DNA of 64,000 nt from Streptomyces pluripotens (lineage in GTDB: Bacteria > Actinomycetota > Actinomycetes > Streptomycetales > Streptomycetaceae): positions 6,634,001 through 6,698,000 of the forward strand of contig NZ_CP021080.1 of NCBI RefSeq assembly GCF_000802245.2, given 5' to 3'. The notes under the pieces were generated by a model that worked only from the letters and a program-made list of their open reading frames with translations, was not told the DNA's origin and searched no databases. Made by a program: the position numbers and the translations under genes. Numbering within the stretch: position 1 is the stretch's first letter; the number at the start of each line of letters is the position of its first letter. Positions 39,088-47,715 of the stretch are shown here, piece by piece.

Positions 39088-40332
39088 ATGCCGAACCCCG
39101 ACGGTGATGTGGCCACCGGCTGTCCCGCGCACGCCGGCCCCGGGGCGGGGCCCCGCCCGTGGACGCCCGGACTGCCCGAACCCCGCCCGGTAGAACAACT
39201 GCTGCTGCCCGACGGCAATCCGGTATGGATGATCACCCGGTACGAGGACGCGCTCGCCGCGCTGAACAACCGTAAGCTGAGCAAGAACCTCGACAACGCG
39301 CTGCCCGAACTGTGGCCCTCGCTGGGTTACGACGGCCGCAAGTCCATCCTCAACCAGCACATGAACCTCGCCGACCCGCCCGAGCACACCCGGCTGCGCG
39401 GGCTGGTGTCCAAGGCGTTCACCCCGCGCCGCGTGGCCGACCTCGGCGAGCGCATTCAGCAGATCACCGACGAACTGCTCGACGCGGTCGCCGGGGCGGG
39501 CACGGCCGATCTGAAGGACGAGTTCATCTCACCCCTGATATCGACGGTGCTCTACGAGATGCTCGGCGTGCCGCTGGCCGACCGCGACGAATTCGAGCGA
39601 AACACCTACATCTTCGTCGGCCTGGGCAACTCCACCAGCCCGCAGGAGGTCGTCGCCTCGGTCGGCTGGTTCGAGGAGTACCTCACCGACCTGACCGCGC
39701 AGCGCCGTGCCGACCCCGGCCCGGACCTCATCTCCGGTCTGGTACAGGCCAACGAGGACGGCGATGCCCTCGCCGACCTGGAGATCCGCTCCACGGTCAT
39801 GCTGCTGCTGCTCGCCGGCGCGGAGACCACCATCAACCTGCTGTCCAACGGCATCCTCGCGCTCTTGCGCAACCCCGAGCAGCTGGCCGAGCTCAAGAAC
39901 CGTCCCGAGACGCTCGGCCCGGCCATCGAGGAACTCCTCCGGCTGACCAGCCCGGTGTTCACCGCGGTGTACCGCTTCGCCACGCAGGACATGATGCTGG
40001 GCGGCGCGCGGGTCAAGGCGGGCGAGCACGTGATGATCTCGTTGGCCGCGGCCAACCACGACGCCGGCCAGTTCAGCGACCCGGAGACGCTGGACATCCG
40101 CCGTGACGCCTCCAGGCACCTGGCGCTGGGCCACGGCCCGCACTTCTGCATCGGCGCCCCGCTCGCCCGGCTCAAGGCCCGCATCGCGCTACGCACCCTG
40201 TTCGACCGATTCGACGACCTTCAACTGGCGGTTTCTCAGGAGAAGCTGACCTGGACACCCAGCCTGGTGGCCAACAGCCTGGACCACCTGCCGGTGACCT
40301 TCACCCCGGTCACCCCGGCCGCCGAGGGCTGA
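39088..40332 (+). CDS. Cytochrome P450 (PKS tailoring)
   Basis: 414 residues. The ATG is preceded by GAGAGGA at about seven bases. Class features: I-helix AGAETT (243-248) with the usual acid-Thr pair, an ExxR helix motif (EELLR), and a heme loop LGHGPHFCIG with Cys354 as thiolate ligand. It is a soluble bacterial P450 of CYP107-like proportions. The N-terminal stretch is unusually rich in Pro/Gly, with Cys in TGCPAHAG. It sits 31 bases after the FAD monooxygenase in the same direction, so it is inferred to hydroxylate or epoxidise the same polyketide. No ferredoxin or reductase gene is present in the window, so redox partners must come from elsewhere. Confidence 0.92.
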   Translation: MPNPDGDVATGCPAHAGPGAGPRPWTPGLPEPRPVEQLLLPDGNPVWMITRYEDALAALNNRKLSKNLDNALPELWPSLGYDGRKSILNQHMNLADPPEHTRLRGLVSKAFTPRRVADLGERIQQITDELLDAVAGAGTADLKDEFISPLISTVLYEMLGVPLADRDEFERNTYIFVGLGNSTSPQEVVASVGWFEEYLTDLTAQRRADPGPDLISGLVQANEDGDALADLEIRSTVMLLLLAGAETTINLLSNGILALLRNPEQLAELKNRPETLGPAIEELLRLTSPVFTAVYRFATQDMMLGGARVKAGEHVMISLAAANHDAGQFSDPETLDIRRDASRHLALGHGPHFCIGAPLARLKARIALRTLFDRFDDLQLAVSQEKLTWTPSLVANSLDHLPVTFTPVTPAAEG

Positions 40333-40442
40333 CACCCGGGCAGCCGCCCCGAACCCCCGGCGCACGCACAGTCCACCCCGAACCGAGACAAGAACCTGCC
40401 GCGCGGCGACCGGCGTCCCGCGCGGGGTTGGGAACGGTAGTC

Positions 40443-41675
40443 ATGACCGAAGCTCCGATGCTCGACCCGGGCCTCATCGCCCAGCTGTTGCCCTTCGACC
40501 CATTCGACCCGGCCTTCCTGGCCGACCCCTACCCGAGCTACGCACAGGTCCGCGAGAAGGGCCCGGTGACCCGGACCCCGCTGGGGCTGTGGGCGGTGAC
40601 CGGGCACGAGGCCTGTTCGGCCGTGCTGCGCGATCAGCGATTCGGATGGGGCGACGGCGCCGCCGTCGCCGACCACTTCCGCCACGGGGCCGACGGCTCG
40701 GTGGTGCGGCCGTTCATCTTCGCCGACCCGCCCGAGCACACCCGGATCCGTGCCCTGGTCAGCAAGGCGTTCGCCGCACGCCAGGTGGACCGGATGCGCG
40801 CCACTGCCGAGCGGGTCGTGCACGAGCTGATCGAGACCGCCCGCGCCGAGGCGGGCGACGGCCCCATCGACCTGATGCGCGCGGTGGCGCACCCGCTGCC
40901 CGGCCGGATGCAGAACGCGCTGCTGGACGTCCCGGCCGAGCACGCCGCCCGGTTTGACGAGTTGTCCGGCGACATCGCCCGTGGTCTGGACCCCAGCTTC
41001 CTGCTCGCTCCCGAGGAGATCGCCAAGCGGGACAGCGCCCGCGCCGAGCTGTACCACTACATCGGTGAGCTGGCCGAGCGGCGTCGAGCTGACCCGGGCA
41101 CCGACCTGATCAGCGAGTTGGTCTCGGTCGAGGAGGGCGGGGACAAGCTGACCCCGCACGAACTGGAGGTCACCTGCACGCTGCTGCTCTCGGCCGGGTA
41201 CGCCACCACGGTCAACCTGATCGGTAACGGCATGTTGGCGCTCCTGGGCCGCCCCGAACAGCGGGACTGGCTGCGTGCCGACCCGGATCGGGTGCCCGCC
41301 GCGGTCGAAGAGATGCTGCGCTTCGACCCGCCGGTGCAGATGATCTCCCGGGTCGCGGTGGCCGAGGCCGAGATCGCCGGGCACACCGTCCAGCCGGGGG
41401 AACAGGTCATGCTGATGATCGGCGCGGCCAGCCACGACCCGGCGGTCTACGACGACCCCGACGCGCTCAAGCTGGACCGGCCGGCCGGCCGCAACCTGGG
41501 CTTCGGCCTGGGCATCCACTTCTGTGTCGGCGCGCCGCTGGCCAGGCTCACCGCACAGGCCGCAGTGTCCGCCCTGACCGCGCTGGACCTGGAACTGCTG
41601 ACCGAGACGCCGGCCCGGGTACCCAACATCATCATGCGTGGCCTGGCCGAACTGCCCGTCCGGATCTCCGGCTGA
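40443..41675 (+). CDS. Cytochrome P450 with altered I-helix
   Basis: 410 residues. The ATG follows a GGGAACGG stretch. Heme loop LGFGLGIHFCVG with Cys361 as ligand; ExxR in EEMLR. In the I-helix the motif is AGYATT (251-256): the acidic residue that normally precedes the conserved Thr (AGxE/DT) is Ala254. In most P450s this acid helps relay protons during O2 activation, so its loss is noteworthy (see findings). It is 110 bases from the first P450, same strand, and is the last gene that clearly belongs to the polyketide cluster. The substrate is inferred to be the polyketide or its first oxidation product. Confidence 0.9.
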   Translation: MTEAPMLDPGLIAQLLPFDPFDPAFLADPYPSYAQVREKGPVTRTPLGLWAVTGHEACSAVLRDQRFGWGDGAAVADHFRHGADGSVVRPFIFADPPEHTRIRALVSKAFAARQVDRMRATAERVVHELIETARAEAGDGPIDLMRAVAHPLPGRMQNALLDVPAEHAARFDELSGDIARGLDPSFLLAPEEIAKRDSARAELYHYIGELAERRRADPGTDLISELVSVEEGGDKLTPHELEVTCTLLLSAGYATTVNLIGNGMLALLGRPEQRDWLRADPDRVPAAVEEMLRFDPPVQMISRVAVAEAEIAGHTVQPGEQVMLMIGAASHDPAVYDDPDALKLDRPAGRNLGFGLGIHFCVGAPLARLTAQAAVSALTALDLELLTETPARVPNIIMRGLAELPVRISG

Positions 41676-41917
41676 AGCACCCCACGCCGGGCAGATTTTG
41701 CTGTCGGCTGGGGAAATCCGCGCCAGCACGCGCGCCCGCCCCACGATATCGGTGGGCCCGTGAGGGTCGACGACACGAGGGCTTGGTCCCCGCGGTGTAC
41801 GGCACCGCGGGAGCCACGCCCGTACGAACCCGCCGCACGGCCGTCACCGACGGTGCGACGGCCCCTGACGAGCCAATCGGCCTCAGGGGCCTGGAACGGT
41901 CTGGGGCGGCCGGGGGC
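41676..41917. other. Intergenic, no gene seen
   Basis: Stretch between the second P450 and the dehydrogenase remnant. Open frames here lack coding character or recognisable motifs, and no convincing terminator hairpin was found. Confidence 0.5.
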
Positions 41918-42064
41918 CGGCATGGTGCGGTAGGGGTGGAGGTCGCTGCCGCGGACGCTGGTGCGGACGACGCGCACGACGGCGTCGGTGGGCTGCTCCA
42001 GGACCGGATCGGGTGCGTGCTCGACGCGTACGTCGCCGGCGCCGTACAGGAAGGTTGCTCGCAT
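41918..42064 (-). pseudogene. Truncated zinc-type alcohol dehydrogenase, N-terminal 49 residues only
   Basis: Reading from ATG at 42064, the first 49 residues look like the start of a medium-chain zinc alcohol dehydrogenase: MRATFLYGAGDVRVEHAPDP, then an hydrophobic strand and RGSDLHPYR, where the family normally has xCGSDLWPYR with the catalytic-zinc Cys. Here that Cys is replaced (VRGSD). Homology stops after HPYRTMP and no dehydrogenase sequence follows. It lies 28 bases downstream of the cupin gene on the same strand, a pairing I associate with Streptomyces. Probably dead; the break point lies between the polyketide and isoprenoid regions. Confidence 0.7.
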
Positions 42065-42092
42065 GGGGGGCTGCCTCTCGGACGGACCGGTC

Positions 42093-42506
42093 TCAGGCGC
42101 GAGTGCGCGGACCGGCTGCGTACTGTTCGTCCGTGACGTGTTCGGCCCACGACGTCTCGGGGGCGCCGTCGTCGGAGCCCTCCCACAGCGCCAGATGTTC
42201 CATGAAGTGGTCGGGAGCGGCACCGTGCCAGTGCTCCTCGCCCGGCGGGCAGGAAACGGTCTGGCCGGGGTGAGCCTCGAAGACGGTGCCGTCGCGCGTA
42301 CCGACCAGGGCCACTCCGGAGACCACGTGCAGGGTCTGGCCGAGGGCGTGGTGGTGCCAGGCGGTGCGGGCGCCGGGCGTGAAGCGGACGAGGACCGCAC
42401 GCATCCGCGACGGCGCGTCACCGGGATGGATCACGTCCCACCACACGTCGCCGGTGAACCACTCGGCCGGGGCCTTGCTGGTGGACTGTCTGCTGAGGAA
42501 TTCCAT
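42093..42506 (-). CDS. Cupin-domain protein
   Basis: 137 residues from ATG at 42506 (longer in-frame readings are low in coding character; a purine-rich GGAGAGG lies upstream but farther than usual). A single small cupin barrel is visible: the first motif around TAWHHHALGQTLHVVSG supplies a His cluster, the second around HPGQTVSCPPGEEHWHG supplies further His and Glu, so a metal site is likely. Such proteins are often dioxygenases, isomerases or sugar-binding regulators, and the sequence does not settle which. It was probably co-transcribed with the now truncated dehydrogenase. A link to either biosynthetic cluster is not established. Confidence 0.8.
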   Translation of the reverse strand: MEFLSRQSTSKAPAEWFTGDVWWDVIHPGDAPSRMRAVLVRFTPGARTAWHHHALGQTLHVVSGVALVGTRDGTVFEAHPGQTVSCPPGEEHWHGAAPDHFMEHLALWEGSDDGAPETSWAEHVTDEQYAAGPRTRA

Positions 42507-42730
42507 GGATGCACGCTCACACCTCTCCTCTACACACGCAAAGAGGAGAATCCTCGGCTGCACCCGTGTGCGCGGAGGCCGCCGTCGCACCGGTCCCCGG
42601 GCGCCCCGCACGGAGCTCACTGCTCCAGGTCCCCTTTCCACCGCTTCGATCCCGCGCCACCGCTCGATCGCGCGGGCCGTGCCGGCGCAGTGGCCGCAGG
42701 GTGTGGTGAGCAGGACACGACGGCAGTGGG

Positions 42731-43810
42731 TCATGCGGTCCTTGTGGTGGCCGCGTGGGCGATCTGTCGGAGGGCGGCGGTGGCGGTGGCGGGGAAGGGG
42801 GCGCGGTCGAGTGCGGTGAGGGCTTGTTGGTACCGGGTGTGGATCATGTGCTCGGTATCGGCGTGGGCGCCGGTGGAGTCGAGGATGGCGCGAATGCGAG
42901 CGGCGCCGTTCTCGTCCAGGTCTGGGGAGCCGAGCAGGGTGCGCAGGATGGTGTCCTGATGGGGGTTGGCGCGAGTGAGGGCGAGGGCGATCAGCACGGT
43001 GTGTTTGCCGTCGCGCAGGTCGTCCAGGACGGGCTTGCCGGTCTGTTCGGGGGTGCCGAACACCCCCAGGAGGTCGTCGCGGAGCTGGAACGCCTCGCCC
43101 AGGGGGAGAGCGAAGGCGGTGCAGGCGTCAAGGACCGCGGGGCCGGCTCCGGCGAGGGCTGCGCCGATGTGCAGGGGGCGTTCGATGGTGTACTTGGCGG
43201 TCTTGTAGCGGATGACCTGCAATGGGGTTTCGATGTCGCCGGTGAGTTGGCCGGTGTTCAGCAGGTCGAGGTACTGGCCGTACATCACCTCGGTACGCAT
43301 CGCATCGACGTACGGTCGGACCGCGGGCAGTTGCTCGGGGGACAGATGGGTGGACAGGAGCTCGTCGGACCAGACCAGCGCCAGGTCACCGACCAGGACG
43401 GCCGCGCTCGCGCCGAGCCGCTCGGCGGCGGTCTGGCTGCGGTGCGCGCCGTGGTGGGTGGCGAGGGCGCGGTGGACGGTGGGCCGGCCGCGGCGGGTGG
43501 CGGAGCGGTCCATGACGTCGTCGTGTATGAGGGCGAAGGCGTGGAACATCTCCATCGCGGCCGCGACCGACACAAGCCTGGTGGTCTCGCCACCGCCCGC
43601 GCCCGCGCTCCAGCCGCACGCGCACAGCAGGGGACGCAGGCGTTTGCCGCCGCGGAACAGGAAGTCGCGCAGGATGTCGATGATCTCGGGAGGCAGCTCG
43701 TCAGCGGCCGCCGTGTGGGCCTTGCGATCCAGGAAGCGGTCGAGGCAGGCGTCGACGGCCTGGCGGAAGCCGGTGAGGTCCGGTTCCGGCGCGGCCGGGG
43801 TGTGCGTCAT
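42731..43810 (-). CDS. Polyprenyl (probably geranylgeranyl) diphosphate synthase
   Basis: 359 residues. All-trans prenyltransferase fold: GGKRLRP (54-60) for substrate binding, first Asp-rich motif HDDVMD (DD97-98, D101), second motif DDLLG at 245-249 followed by [14 protein letters not shown], typical of actinobacterial enzymes. It condenses isopentenyl diphosphate with allylic diphosphates in the cytosol; a C20 product is inferred from context and resemblance, not from a decisive residue. The ATG overlaps the ispG stop (ATGA), so translation is coupled. Third gene of the dxs-ispG-synthase operon, meaning that the operon both boosts precursor supply and makes the terpene-synthase substrate. 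Confidence 0.9.
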   Translation of the reverse strand: MTHTPAAPEPDLTGFRQAVDACLDRFLDRKAHTAAADELPPEIIDILRDFLFRGGKRLRPLLCACGWSAGAGGGETTRLVSVAAAMEMFHAFALIHDDVMDRSATRRGRPTVHRALATHHGAHRSQTAAERLGASAAVLVGDLALVWSDELLSTHLSPEQLPAVRPYVDAMRTEVMYGQYLDLLNTGQLTGDIETPLQVIRYKTAKYTIERPLHIGAALAGAGPAVLDACTAFALPLGEAFQLRDDLLGVFGTPEQTGKPVLDDLRDGKHTVLIALALTRANPHQDTILRTLLGSPDLDENGAARIRAILDSTGAHADTEHMIHTRYQQALTALDRAPFPATATAALRQIAHAATTRTA

Positions 43811-44946
43811 GGCCCCGCCTGCTCCGTTGGCGTGGGGTCCTCTTGGGCCAAGCGGAGTGCCTCTTCGAGCAGCCGGTTGACGATCTGGGCCTCGGGGACG
43901 GTGGCGATGACCTTGCCCTTGACGAAGATCTGTCCCTTGCCGTTGCCGGAGGAGACACCGAGGTCGGCGGCGCGGGCTTCACCGGGCCCGTTGACGACGC
44001 AGCCCATGACGGCGATGCGCAGCGGGTGGGGGAAGCCGCCGAAGGCCGCTTCGACCCGGGTTGCCAGTTTGTGGATGTCGACCTGGAGGCGGCCGCAGCC
44101 GGGGCAGGAGACGATTTCCAGCTTGCGGGGCCGCAGCCCCAGGCAGGCCAGGATGTGGCAGCCCGCTTTGACCTGCTCTAAGGGGGGCGCGGACAGGGAG
44201 ACGCGGATGGTGTCGCCGATGCCTTCCGAGAGCAGGATGCCGAAGGCGACGGCGGACTTGACAGAGCCCTGAAGGGTGGGACCAGCCTCGGTGACGCCCA
44301 GGTGGAGGGGGTAGACGCAGCGGCTGGCCAGCAGCCGGTTGGCGGCCACCACGACCAGGGGGTCGTGGTGCTTGACCGCGATCTTGATATCGGAAAAGCC
44401 GTGTTCCTCGAACAGTGAGGCTTCCCACAGCGCGGATTCGACCAGGGCCTCGGCGGTGGCCGCGCCGTGCCGGGCGAGCAGTCGGGGATCGAGGGAGCCG
44501 GCGTTCACCCCGATCCGCAGTGGCACCCGCGCGTCGGCTGCCGCTTTGGCGATGTCCTCCACCCTGTCGTCGAACTTCCTGATGTTGCCGGGGTTGACGC
44601 GGACCGCGGCGCAGCCGGCGTCGATCGCCTGGAAGACGTAGCGGGGCTGGAAGTGGATGTCGGCGATGACCGGGATCGGCGAGCGGGCGGTGATGGCAGG
44701 TAGTGCGGCGGCATCGTCAGCAGTGGGTACCGCGACGCGGATGATGTCGCAGCCGGCTGCGGTGACCTCGGCGATCTGCTGGAGGGTGGCGTCCACGTCG
44801 GCGGTGTTGGTGGTGGTCATAGTCTGCACGCTCACCGGTGCGTCCCCGCCCACCAGGACGTTCCCGATGCGCAGCTGGCGGGAGCGGCGGCGTGGTTCTG
44901 GCGGCGGGGGCGGCATGGCGGGCGGTTGCGGGTCGATGGTGGCCAT
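43807..44946 (-). CDS. ispG: 4-hydroxy-3-methylbut-2-enyl diphosphate synthase (IspG/GcpE)
   Basis: 379 residues. Converts methylerythritol cyclodiphosphate to HMBPP in the MEP pathway with a [4Fe-4S] cluster. Cluster ligands are visible in CPGCGR and in GCVVNGPGE; the N-terminal TIM barrel has the [19 protein letters not shown] stretch and ADIHFQPRY. Length is as expected for the bacterial two-domain form. The start at 44946 shares one base with the dxs stop (TGATG), with GGAG upstream. It is likely a cluster-borne second copy that relieves a bottleneck, since streptomycetes normally carry another ispG elsewhere (known biology, not visible here). Confidence 0.96.
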   Translation of the reverse strand: MATIDPQPPAMPPPPPEPRRRSRQLRIGNVLVGGDAPVSVQTMTTTNTADVDATLQQIAEVTAAGCDIIRVAVPTADDAAALPAITARSPIPVIADIHFQPRYVFQAIDAGCAAVRVNPGNIRKFDDRVEDIAKAAADARVPLRIGVNAGSLDPRLLARHGAATAEALVESALWEASLFEEHGFSDIKIAVKHHDPLVVVAANRLLASRCVYPLHLGVTEAGPTLQGSVKSAVAFGILLSEGIGDTIRVSLSAPPLEQVKAGCHILACLGLRPRKLEIVSCPGCGRLQVDIHKLATRVEAAFGGFPHPLRIAVMGCVVNGPGEARAADLGVSSGNGKGQIFVKGKVIATVPEAQIVNRLLEEALRLAQEDPTPTEQAGP

Positions 44947-46802
44947 CAAAGGCTCCCTGTGTCGGGGGTGGAGCTGGAGCATGGTGGGCGTGCGGACGCG
45001 GCGGCGAGGGCTCGGCGGGCGGAGCGGGCGATGCCGTCGGCGTCCAGGCCGGCCCGGGTCAGCAGGGCGCTGCGGGGTCCGTGGGGGAGGAACGTGTGGG
45101 GCAGTCCGAGGCTGGTCACTGGGGTGGCCACTCCGGCCTCCTGGCAGGCCTGGGCCAGAGCCGTGCCGAAGCCGCTGGTGCGGATGTTGTCCTCGATGCT
45201 GACGGCGACACGGTGACGGGCGACCAGCGTGGGCAGCGTGTGGCGGACGGGCAGGATCCAGCCAGGGTCGGCCACCGTTACCCCCAGCCCCTGCCCTTCC
45301 AGCACGGCGACGGCCTCGAGGGCCGCGGTGGCGAGCGGACCCGCGGGGACGAGTAGGACGTCCAGGGGGCGCCGCGGGCTGCGGTGCAGGATGTCCAGGC
45401 CGTCCACCTGCGCCACCGCATCGACGGCCGCTCCGGTCGCCGACTTGGGGATGCGCAATACCGTGGGGCCGTTGCGCACCGCGACGGCTTCGCGCAGCAG
45501 GGACCTGAGCCGGTAGGCGTCGCGAGGGGCCGCGATCCGGAGGCCTGGCACCGTGGCCAGGACGCCCAGATCCCACATGCCGTGGTGGCTGGGTCCGTCC
45601 GGCCCCGTGATACCGGCCCGGTCCAGGACGAAGGTGACGGGCAGCCGGTGCAGGCCGACGTCCATCAGGACCTGGTCGAACGCCCGGTTCACGAACGTCG
45701 CGTAGAGCGCGACCACCGGGTGCAGGCCGCCCATGGCCAGTCCCGCGGCACTGGTCACCGCGTGCTGTTCGGCGATCCCGACGTCGAAGACCCGCCGGGG
45801 ATACCGCTGTGCCATGGCCCACAGCCCGGTCGGGCGCAGCATCGCCGCGGTGACGGCGACCAGGTCCTCACGTTCGGCCGCCAGTTCCACCAGGACCTGT
45901 TCGAACGCGTCGGTCCAGGACAGCGCCACGGCGGTATCGGGTCGGCCGGTTGTGGCGTTCACGGGGCCCACCGCGTGCAGGCAGTCCGCCTCGTCCTGCT
46001 CGGCCGGGCGGTAGCCCTTGCCCTTGACCGTGACCACGTGCACCACCACCGGCCGTTCCAGGGACCGGGCCCGGCGCAGCGCGCCCTCCAGGGCGGCTGT
46101 GTCGTGTCCGTTGAGGGGGCCGAGGTAGGCGAAGCCGAGGTCCGTGAACAGGTTCCGGCCGGTGTTCGTCCCGCCGTCGTTCCGGGGGAGCGTGGCCAGG
46201 GAGGTAGCCAGTGCTCCGGTGGTGGGGGCGTAGGAGCGGCCGTTGTCGTTGAGGACCACGATCACCGGACGGCCAGGCGCACCGCCGATGTTGTTCAGCG
46301 CCTCCCACGCCATTCCTCCGGTCATCGCCCCGTCCCCGATGACAGCCACCACCCGCCGGTCCGTGTGGCCGGTCAGCTCGTGTGCCTTGGCTAGGCCGTC
46401 CGCGTAGGACAGTGCAGTGGAGGCATGGGAGTTCTCCACCAGGTCGTGCACCGACTCGTCACGGGACGGATAGCCGGACAGTCCGCCCTCCTGCCGCAGC
46501 GATCCGAAGTCGGCTGCCCGCCCCGTCAGCAGTTTGTGGACGTACGACTGGTGCCCGATATCGAAGACGAGACTGTCACGCGGTGAGTCGAAGACCCGGT
46601 GCAGTGCGAGGGTGAGTTCCACCACTCCCAGATTCGGTCCCAGATGGCCTCCGGTGGCACAGACCCTGTCGACCAGGAACGCGCGGATCTCGTCAGCGAG
46701 TTCCTTGAGCTCCCCGTACGACAGGGAACGCAACGCCTCGGGGCAGCCGTGCGCAGCCAGCAGCGGGAAGTGCTCGTGCCGGTCGATGTGGGCGCCCGTC
46801 AC
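44946..46802 (-). CDS. dxs: 1-deoxy-D-xylulose-5-phosphate synthase
   Basis: 618 residues from GTG at 46802; no strong ribosome site is visible, so the start is less certain than the frame. Thiamine diphosphate enzyme joining pyruvate and glyceraldehyde 3-phosphate, the first committed MEP step. Seen: [12 protein letters not shown] with the substrate His, the ThDP/Mg motif [31 protein letters not shown] and the [12 protein letters not shown] catalytic Glu region of the transketolase-like half. The C-terminal tail is Ser/Pro-rich and overlaps the next gene by one base. First gene of a three-gene isoprenoid operon, divergent from the putative terpene synthase. Confidence 0.96.
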   Translation of the reverse strand: MTGAHIDRHEHFPLLAAHGCPEALRSLSYGELKELADEIRAFLVDRVCATGGHLGPNLGVVELTLALHRVFDSPRDSLVFDIGHQSYVHKLLTGRAADFGSLRQEGGLSGYPSRDESVHDLVENSHASTALSYADGLAKAHELTGHTDRRVVAVIGDGAMTGGMAWEALNNIGGAPGRPVIVVLNDNGRSYAPTTGALATSLATLPRNDGGTNTGRNLFTDLGFAYLGPLNGHDTAALEGALRRARSLERPVVVHVVTVKGKGYRPAEQDEADCLHAVGPVNATTGRPDTAVALSWTDAFEQVLVELAAEREDLVAVTAAMLRPTGLWAMAQRYPRRVFDVGIAEQHAVTSAAGLAMGGLHPVVALYATFVNRAFDQVLMDVGLHRLPVTFVLDRAGITGPDGPSHHGMWDLGVLATVPGLRIAAPRDAYRLRSLLREAVAVRNGPTVLRIPKSATGAAVDAVAQVDGLDILHRSPRRPLDVLLVPAGPLATAALEAVAVLEGQGLGVTVADPGWILPVRHTLPTLVARHRVAVSIEDNIRTSGFGTALAQACQEAGVATPVTSLGLPHTFLPHGPRSALLTRAGLDADGIARSARRALAAASARPPCSSSTPDTGSL

Positions 46803-47715
46803 CGTGTCCGCCCCAACCGAGCCGGGGCGAAGGACAGGGCTGGGGTGACGGAGGAATTCCCGACGATGGACAGCAAGCAGGATTCCGTAGCAAAAGTGAT
46901 GACACGCGGCGCGGCCATGGGCCGACCCACCCCCCTATTCCAGGGAAGACATCGGTCGTATTTCGAGGTGGAGGTGCCCGTCCGGCACGAGCCGGCAAAC
47001 AGATGAGGTGAGTTCAAGAGGGGTATCCAGTGCATACGGAGTGAATTCCGTGAAGCGCACATGCCCTTGGCCTAGTGCGTGCGCTCCAGGGACCCGGTGT
47101 GCTCCCGCGCGCCCCAGGGCATCACGGCCACGGAGAACATCCGCACCGTCATGGGCACCCCCAGGTGGCATTGAGGTGAAGTTCAGGTGGTGCATCCGAG
47201 GGTGATCACGGACTTTCCTGGGAGGTCAGAGGGCCCTTGCCGTCGCGGACAGACGGTGAAGCCTGACGGTGGCGCACACAGTGGCCACAGCGCTGCCTGG
47301 GCCTCCCACGGTCCCGGATTCGCTTCGCCTGGGCGATGTTTGCGAAAGGAGTCATCTCCTGGGGTGCGCTCCCTTCACATGCGCCGTTGCGCCCTCACCT
47401 GCGCGCTGGTGTATGCATGGAGGACGCAGTCTTCTGGCTCGTGGCTTTCGGGCCGCTGTGGTCAGTCGCTTGTTACGCACAGGCGGGAAATGCGGCGCTC
47501 CAATGCACTCCAACGTAACGTCCAGATGATGCTGATCGCGGTTGCCCCAACCCGGCAATCTGCCTCAGTTCACCGTCAATTCACTGGACTTCCAAGCGTT
47601 CTGGGGGTTCAGGATGAGCAGGCCTCCACAATGTCAGACACTGCCGCACCGCCCATCGCCAACAGGTGAGTACAGGCTCATTCGATCAGACTCCCGGCAA
47701 GGTGGAGAAGCTGCT
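46803..47715. promoter_or_regulatory. Divergent intergenic region between dxs and the 636-residue gene
   Basis: About 0.9 kb that must hold the promoters of both divergent units. No clear -35/-10 pair or operator palindrome could be fixed by eye. The base composition is less GC-rich than the flanks. One short reading frame with a ribosome site (46866-47006) is listed separately; the other open frames look non-coding. Confidence 0.5.
46866..47006 (+). CDS. Candidate small protein, 46 residues, unrecognised
   Basis: ATG at 46866 is preceded by GGAGG at 46850-46854 (11-base gap, slightly long). The peptide starts MDSKQDSVAKVMTRG and ends VRHEPANR; it is basic, without a membrane segment or signal peptide. 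Its position between divergent promoters fits a leader peptide, a small regulator or a remnant of a longer gene. It has no family I recognise, and chance occurrence is quite possible. Confidence 0.25.
   Translation: MDSKQDSVAKVMTRGAAMGRPTPLFQGRHRSYFEVEVPVRHEPANR

Noticed and set aside
47542..47715. Upstream in-frame start for the 636-residue protein
   Set aside because: No ribosome site at 47542 and the added 58 residues lack coding character; the ATG at 47716 has GGTGGAG at proper spacing.
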